Assembly (NCBI RefSeq): GCF_040544555.1
Contig: NZ_JBEPKD010000005.1
Coordinates: forward strand, 62,001-126,000
DNA from: Halalkalibacter oceani
GTDB lineage: Bacteria; Bacillota; Bacilli; Bacillales; Bacillaceae_D
Direction: 5' to 3'
DNA: 64,000 nt
Shown here: one piece after another, positions 59,501-64,000 of the stretch
How positions within the stretch are numbered: the stretch's first letter is position 1
Layout: each line of letters opens with the position of its first letter
The notes under the pieces: generated by a model
Told to the model about the DNA's origin: nothing
What the model saw: the letters and a program-made list of their open reading frames with translations, nothing else
Databases searched by the model: none
Program-made: the position numbers and the translations under genes

Positions 59501-62500
59501 CCTGAACAAAACATTATGGCAGGAACTAAATACCTCGCACAGCAACTTGAAAGATTTAGCGGAGATATCGAAAAAGCATTAGCTGCTTACAATGCGGGTC
59601 CCGGCAATGTTCAGAAATGGGTTAATAATGGTCAATGGGGTAATATACCGTTTAAGGAAACTCGAAATTACATTCCAAAAGTCTTAAATGAATACGGTAA
59701 ATTTAATAATAATTCATCCTCTACAAGCGGAGTCTCTAATGATGTAGCCTCATATTATCTTAATAATTTCCGTCAAACTTCTCAGTTTGGTATGCGTAAT
59801 GGACGTATGCACAATGGAATTGATCTCGCCCCAATGGAAAGAGGTAAACAAGGCGATCCAATTAAGGCTCTTATGGGTGGAGTTGTCAAATCAGTTGGTT
59901 ATCAAAAAGATGGAGCTGGCTATTATATTACGTTAGAGCATATGGATGGTTCAGTAACTAAATATTTCCACCTTATGGAAATGCCTAGTTTAAAAGTTGG
60001 TCAACAAGTACAAGGTGGTCAGCAAATAGGTAAATTAGGAAACACTGGACGCTCTTCAGGTGCTCATCTTCATCTTGAATATTTGCAAAATGGTAAAGCC
60101 GTCAACCCTTTACCCGTTCTTCAGCAAATAGCACAAGGCGGAGGCGATTTTGCCCAATATCAACAAGGTCTTGCTAATCAAGCCCAAACAATTGAAGATT
60201 TAAAAGTTCAAGAACATCAGCTATATTTGCAGCAGCAAAAAATTCAAGAAGATTATTTAAATGGTTTAATTGAAAATCACAATCGTTCAATAGAAAGATT
60301 AGAGCGTTCAATTCAAGAACAGCAGAACATTATCGACCAAAATCCAGAAGGCTCAGCAGCCCGCAACCAAGCATTAAATCAAATTAACTACCTTCAAAGC
60401 TTAATTGATAAGGAATTAAATGAAATCCAGTATAAGGCTGGACAATACTCAAACAGAACAGATATTTCTGAACAAGGTAGATATGATTTTGCCGTACTTC
60501 GTGATGAAACTCGACTACGCAGACAAGGTATAACCATAGAGCAAGCTGAACGTAATGCCACACGCACTGAAGAAAAAGTTACTCAGCTACAAGGATTAAT
60601 TGAACAGCAAAACCGATCCCTTCAACACGTTGAAAATGAATTAAACAAATTAGATCCCTACTCTCCTGAATATCGTGAAATGTTAGATGATCGACTTAAA
60701 CACGAAAATGAAGCTCTTCGTCTTATGAATCGAATTAAAGAAGAATATACTAAAGCGATTGAATCAGGAAAATTAACTGAAGCTTCAATTAATCAATTTA
60801 AACAAGCGTTGTCGGATACGAACTTAGAAATCGAAGAACAATCTCGTTTAATCAAAGAAATAGATGAACTTTTTGCAGAGAGTGTCATTGGTGAATATAA
60901 TCGAGAATTAGATAAACTCTCTTACCAATATGACTTATCAACAAAGACAATGGCTTTATACAAAGAAGGCTCAAAAGATTACATGCTTGAACTGAGCAAG
61001 CAAGCGAGTATAACAACGGAGCAAATCAATAAAGAAAAAGAATTACAACAAACCCTTCTTGAACTTTTAAGAACTAAAGATTTATCTATACAGAAGCAAG
61101 AAGAATATAATGAAATGATAAGAACTTCAGTTATTAGACAAAAAGAATTTCAACTCACTCTTCTAAACACAAGAGAATATATTCAAAATCAAATTGCAGA
61201 TCAATTAACTAAACAGCAAACTCAATATTTAGATACTTTGAAAAATAAGTATGATGAACTAAATAAAACTCTAGAATCATTAATTAAACCAGAGGATATA
61301 TTTAATGCTAATGAATTTAAGCACAGCATCAATGAGATTATTTACGAACTAGAGCGAATTGATGGTCAATTTAAGAAAAACGCCATGTTTGTAGAATCTG
61401 CATCTGGAGTATATAAAAATCTCGATCAAACGAGAAAATCAATTCTTGATATGGCAAACGCCATTGAAAAAATGGCTAATTCCACATCTAATAATCAGTC
61501 TGAATTAGAGAAAATGATTCGCTCGCAATCTCAATATGCCAATCAAATTAAAGATGAAATTGAACTTATCGATCAGAGAATTCGTCAAAGAGAGCTTGAA
61601 CAGAAGAAAATTGAAGATTCTCTTCAAAATCAAATAGATCTCAGACAAAAAGAAATAGAGCAATTAGATGAACAATATCAAAAAGAAGATAGACTCAAAC
61701 GATTACGTGATCTAGAAGAAGAAATGGATAAAGTGTATAACGATAGACGTTTTGAGTATATTGACGCAGAAGGAAATGTCATCCTTACCTATGACAGAGG
61801 TCGCTACAATGAATTAGTCAAACAACGTGACGAGATGCTTGAGCAATACGAGCGTGAAGATATTAAAAAAGCCCGTCAAGATGAAATTAATGAACTCCAA
61901 GAAAAGCTAAACAAAACGAGAGAAATTCACAGGGCAGAAATAAATGACATCAATCTTCAACGCAATGCTTTAAACACTTTATACAATGCTTTAGTTGCAA
62001 ACACTAGAGATAAAATGGCTCAGCTTAAATCATTACAAGACCAACATCTCGAAGACACAAGAAAGAATTGGGATGACATTATTGAATCCGTCAGAGAAGG
62101 AACAATGACCTATTCTGAATTAATGAATAGCTGGTATGGATCTGCATTAGAAGAGATGAAGGACTTTGGGTTGGAAGTGGCTGAAGAAGTCAATAAAATA
62201 AAGGATTTATACAATCAATTATTTGAAGTTCAAGTTCCGGAGCCTCCAAAACAAAAGAGTGGTAGTAGCGGAAGTAGCAGTTCTAAAACTGGAAGTACCA
62301 TCGGAAGAGTTATAGGTGGTTTTGTAGGAGGAGGAGCAGGTGGCGCTGTTGGTGGAGCAATCGGCGGCGCTATTGGCTCAATCAGAGATAAAATCACTAA
62401 AAAACATGATGGCGGCATTGTCGAGGGTGGAAAGCCAAATAAAGTCACACAATTGATGAATACCCTCATGAATGCTAATGCAGATGAGCAAGCAATTTTA

Positions 62501-62719
62501 GCATTGAAAAATGAATTATTCTCTCCTGAAGAAAATCTTACCAAATACGCTCTTCCTAACATGAGAAATCTAATGAGTAAGGTTACACCTAATTTAAGTT
62601 TACAACCACAAACAACTGAAACTCATTACCATATTCATAAAGACATCTTAGTAAAAGCGGATAATCCATACGATATGCTTCAAGGTATTCGTACTTTTGT
62701 AAATACAAATAAAGGTTAA
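56561..62719 (+). CDS. Tape measure protein, exon 4, with lytic transglycosylase and M23 domains
   Basis: Encodes residues 603-2654. After the TP901 core come hydrophobic spans (VGASATATGAALATMGRFMI) and coiled coils. A soluble lytic transglycosylase domain lies near residues 1520-1650 (YGIDPNLIAAVIQTESNFNS, GLMQLMPATARELG, AAYNAGPGNV). An M23 peptidase follows near 1680-1790 (HNGIDLAP, HLHLEYL). The two hydrolases open the cell wall during DNA entry. SPbeta CwlP (YomI) has the same pair. The C-terminus has a glycine-rich segment. Confidence 0.88.
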   Translation, partial: NSLKTIFSRITTMDGSIDALNSVGIAVHNMEGDVRPVANILDELGSKWSSLNSQQQQSIALQIAGRYQLSRFLVLMNNHSRAIEATNTAMNSAGSGMRENEQYLQSLEARINRFKNSWTEMAITVGDAFLSDGIVAFSETMATILSSSSDIISVIGFLPPALGAATVATVALNSSMRTNITTAAAQAGTLTTLRGIISGVGASATATGAALATMGRFMIGALPPVALIMLGSFALEKLFSAYMKNREEVRQLEQEMNKSTEAIRSQGDTVDELANRFQELEKLKQTTGLTNEQEEEFVSLQNQLAEILPTVASGLDEKGNKLIESSDLLQQEIDLLKEKIELEKEQNRLNLDSNINSLQLDIDKEINNIDKLKKHVIFYEEEISRLQNDNTASAFDIEWNQLQLFATKQKIIEAEQKILNLNKQIGQTVADTVEDASNLSNLDFDWISEIKKNGFDGIDLNNDELIKFTKTLSSIRKSFGEAFSTDQLKTFSQEQLQILSHMSVNLQNGTKDFSDWTDALKNAGFSSDDAESAISALNRAVEETAHVQEMVDLGVFRDLEGTIPVKTTKEYNEVIEEGIPLYIEVDGVMQELTDTLDSQSESIDLTEKSFEELTQYIAEKTNPTLSDYMALASATSDELDILSSAHKELITDGKLSQSSLDKLIEAYPDFIKVTGLSTDKMLEFITASKQQRMQAIRDQKEMTRATIEETEKRIAEMQKEIDAMGARTLAQIRSYNAQITSLRNALSNTTDRSEQERLSNEITRISGVIYDLNTAFQEQHTILSDLKKENEEATNSYTYLDYAVNDLAESYHKNTEANDKNNKSQKDSIYLANKREEAIKALNRELTRQQNAQNNLLKGSQRWLKAKQEEINLTQKLREELANQRAELEKLQNAGIVQQSGVVNSSSMNGGSSSSSYSGQYATYINKAAAQYGIDPNLIAAVIQTESNFNSNARSSAGAQGLMQLMPATARELGVTNINDPEQNIMAGTKYLAQQLERFSGDIEKALAAYNAGPGNVQKWVNNGQWGNIPFKETRNYIPKVLNEYGKFNNNSSSTSGVSNDVASYYLNNFRQTSQFGMRNGRMHNGIDLAPMERGKQGDPIKALMGGVVKSVGYQKDGAGYYITLEHMDGSVTKYFHLMEMPSLKVGQQVQGGQQIGKLGNTGRSSGAHLHLEYLQNGKAVNPLPVLQQIAQGGGDFAQYQQGLANQAQTIEDLKVQEHQLYLQQQKIQEDYLNGLIENHNRSIERLERSIQEQQNIIDQNPEGSAARNQALNQINYLQSLIDKELNEIQYKAGQYSNRTDISEQGRYDFAVLRDETRLRRQGITIEQAERNATRTEEKVTQLQGLIEQQNRSLQHVENELNKLDPYSPEYREMLDDRLKHENEALRLMNRIKEEYTKAIESGKLTEASINQFKQALSDTNLEIEEQSRLIKEIDELFAESVIGEYNRELDKLSYQYDLSTKTMALYKEGSKDYMLELSKQASITTEQINKEKELQQTLLELLRTKDLSIQKQEEYNEMIRTSVIRQKEFQLTLLNTREYIQNQIADQLTKQQTQYLDTLKNKYDELNKTLESLIKPEDIFNANEFKHSINEIIYELERIDGQFKKNAMFVESASGVYKNLDQTRKSILDMANAIEKMANSTSNNQSELEKMIRSQSQYANQIKDEIELIDQRIRQRELEQKKIEDSLQNQIDLRQKEIEQLDEQYQKEDRLKRLRDLEEEMDKVYNDRRFEYIDAEGNVILTYDRGRYNELVKQRDEMLEQYEREDIKKARQDEINELQEKLNKTREIHRAEINDINLQRNALNTLYNALVANTRDKMAQLKSLQDQHLEDTRKNWDDIIESVREGTMTYSELMNSWYGSALEEMKDFGLEVAEEVNKIKDLYNQLFEVQVPEPPKQKSGSSGSSSSKTGSTIGRVIGGFVGGGAGGAVGGAIGGAIGSIRDKITKKHDGGIVEGGKPNKVTQLMNTLMNANADEQAILALKNELFSPEENLTKYALPNMRNLMSKVTPNLSLQPQTTETHYHIHKDILVKADNPYDMLQGIRTFVNTNKG

Positions 62720-62724
62720 GTTCA

Positions 62725-62755
62725 GGGGTGGTTAACACCCCTTTTCTCTTTTTGA
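62725..62755 (+). terminator. Intrinsic terminator after the tape measure gene
   Basis: GGGGTG (62725-62730) and CACCCC (62736-62741), then TTTTCTCTTTTT. Confidence 0.75.
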
Positions 62756-62768
62756 AAGAGGTGAAAGA

Positions 62769-63821
62769 ATGAATATTAATAAACCTTTTAATATTAACTT
62801 AAAAGGTGGAAATTTTGATTTTAACGAATCTCGACGGATTACTTGGCAAGTGTCAGGAGCAATTCAAACAAGTTTTGCCATTAACATCTATAGAAATGAT
62901 ACAGACAATTTAGTATGGTCACTCCCCCAAACAAATAGTTACAATCAGAACTATACTTTAGCTGCCGGATCAATAGCGAACGGTTATGAATATAAAATCC
63001 AAATTCAAGTGTGGGCTGAAAATGGTTCTACTGCTTCATCATATGCGGAAGTATTCAGAGCATCCACAAAGCCAACGGTTAATATTACTACAACTGGTAT
63101 TATCAATAATGCATCTGCTCTTTTCGAAGCTGAATATTCTCAAATTGAAGGAGTGTCAATGCGCTCCTATCAGGCTTTTCTCTATAATTCAGCAGAGGTA
63201 TTGATTAACTCCTCCCCTATCTTAACCGGACTACCTTTGCAACACTTGTTCACTGGTTTACAAAGTGATAGTACATATTATATTGAATTTCAGGCAACCA
63301 GCAATTACGGATTAATTGGCGCAAGTGGGAAAATACAGTTTAATGTTTTATATGGTCAACCGACCATTAACATATTACCTGTAGCAGAGAATATACCCGA
63401 ATTAGCTGCTGTTCGCTTAAGTTGGAATGTTCTACAGATTATAGCTAAGCCCATATGCGAAGATGAAGAAATGATATTTCTGGATGATCCTAATGATATA
63501 AATAATAAAATGTTAGATTTGCGTGATAGCTGTGGAATTTATTTTGATGAGGGATTTCGATTAGACAAAAATGGAACAGTTAGCTTATGGCTAGAGAAGC
63601 CTACACATAAGCAAAATTTATTAATTTTACGTGGGCAAACTGGAGAATTCAGATTGCAATATAATGATATTTATGAGTGCTTTTTCCTATATAAAATCAA
63701 GTTTTTATCTGGACTTCGCACCTTCTGGGCAAGTAATAAAGTAGAAAGAAATAAGCGATATTACGTTGAGTTTAGACAAATAAATAATGATGTTGATTTT
63801 AAGGCATTAGCCTTAGATTGA
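62769..63821 (+). CDS. Distal tail/fibre protein with fibronectin-like repeats, 350 aa
   Basis: MNINKPFNINLKGGNFDFNE then two to three fibronectin III-like beta domains (RRITWQVSGAIQTSFAINIY, PTVNITTTGIINNASALFEA, AAVRLSWNVL) and a C-terminal lectin-like sandwich (TVSLWLEKPTHKQNLLILRG). Position directly after the tape measure gene fits a distal tail or baseplate component. GAGGTG precedes ATG 62769. Confidence 0.65.
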   Translation: MNINKPFNINLKGGNFDFNESRRITWQVSGAIQTSFAINIYRNDTDNLVWSLPQTNSYNQNYTLAAGSIANGYEYKIQIQVWAENGSTASSYAEVFRASTKPTVNITTTGIINNASALFEAEYSQIEGVSMRSYQAFLYNSAEVLINSSPILTGLPLQHLFTGLQSDSTYYIEFQATSNYGLIGASGKIQFNVLYGQPTINILPVAENIPELAAVRLSWNVLQIIAKPICEDEEMIFLDDPNDINNKMLDLRDSCGIYFDEGFRLDKNGTVSLWLEKPTHKQNLLILRGQTGEFRLQYNDIYECFFLYKIKFLSGLRTFWASNKVERNKRYYVEFRQINNDVDFKALALD

Positions 63822-63834
63822 AAGGAGATGAAAA

Positions 63835-64000
63835 ATGGTTCCTTATAATTTTAGAGGTAACTATAATTCCTCTTATGACTATGAAAGATATGATGTAGTT
63901 TTATATAGACCAGACGAAGATTCTTCACGGAGAATCTTTTTTTGTTTGAATCAGAACAGCTCAAGTGATCCTCAAACTCCAAATATCAATGCAGATACAG
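63835..64000 (+). CDS. Tail-associated protein, 5' part, cut by the window end
   Basis: AAAGGAGATG precedes ATG 63835; the frame MVPYNFRGNYNSSYDYERYD then VVLYRPDEDSSRRIFFCLNQ stays open to the end. The 'YERYDVVLY....YFCL' pattern is common at the N-terminus of carbohydrate-binding tail proteins. Confidence 0.6.
   Translation, partial: MVPYNFRGNYNSSYDYERYDVVLYRPDEDSSRRIFFCLNQNSSSDPQTPNINADT

Noticed and set aside
62230..62562. Minus-strand open frame over the glycine-rich end of the tape measure gene
   Set aside because: It is an antisense shadow with proline/alanine runs and no ribosome site; the same holds for the other antisense frames over long genes.
1..64000. CRISPR array
   Set aside because: No regularly spaced 25-40 bp repeats with unique spacers were seen; the repeats present have 12-21 bp periods or are promoters.

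Overview
This window reads as part of a low-GC Gram-positive (Bacillus-like, Bacillaceae) phage-plasmid. The evidence is AT-rich DNA with strong AGGAGG ribosome binding sites and frequent TTG/GTG starts; a type III (TubZ/TubR, tubulin-like) plasmid partition pair; an iteron-type origin candidate next to an initiator-like gene; and a virion gene block whose order follows the Bacillus subtilis prophage SPbeta (YonO-like RNA polymerase, HU, YonK-like protein, terminase, portal, capsid, tail, tape measure with cell-wall hydrolase domains). No rRNA, tRNA or CRISPR array was seen.

Layout. 0-10.6 kb (minus strand): about 20 small early or accessory genes, most unknown. At least six share a near-identical promoter in which an 18-bp dyad sits between the -35 and -10 boxes. 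Three of the small genes carry frameshifts. 10.6-12.3 kb: non-coding maintenance region with a G-poor stretch, a pseudoknot-capable RNA and a type I toxin (31 aa) with a convergent antisense RNA. 12.3-17.4 kb (minus): UvrD-type helicase, 21-bp iterons, initiator-like winged-helix protein and RecD2-type helicase. 17.4-22.8 kb (minus): FtsK/SpoIIIE-type ATPase, a multi-span membrane protein, two small membrane proteins, an Xre-type regulator and an M23 peptidase with a C-terminal membrane anchor; together these could be a minimal DNA-transfer or DNA-handling machine at the envelope. 22.9-24.4 kb (minus): GGTAAC repeats (candidate centromere), tubZ, tubR.

24.5-64 kb (plus): the late region. A YonO-type single-chain RNA polymerase (DxDxD motif plus C-terminal zinc ribbon) is followed by HU, PhoH, a YonK-like protein, a metallophosphoesterase, a ClpP-like protease, small and large terminase, portal, a protease/scaffold gene with a nested internal start, decoration and major capsid proteins, connector genes, major tail protein with an Ig-like domain, a tail chaperone candidate and an HK97 gp10-like protein. 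terL is split at its Walker A motif by a group I intron encoding a LAGLIDADG endonuclease. The tape measure gene is split by three group I introns; the spliced product is 2654 aa.

45.8-53.9 kb is an accessory island bounded by terminators and inserted between the tail genes and the tape measure gene. It holds a YomM-like tyrosine recombinase, a GNAT acetyltransferase, Xre and ribbon-helix-helix regulators with palindromic operators, a lipoprotein, an RsfA/antirepressor-like protein whose 3' end is cut by a TnpB-only IS605 element, and a PemK/MazF-like toxin. The window ends inside a tail-associated gene; lysis genes, a relaxase and an SprA-type integrase are not in view.
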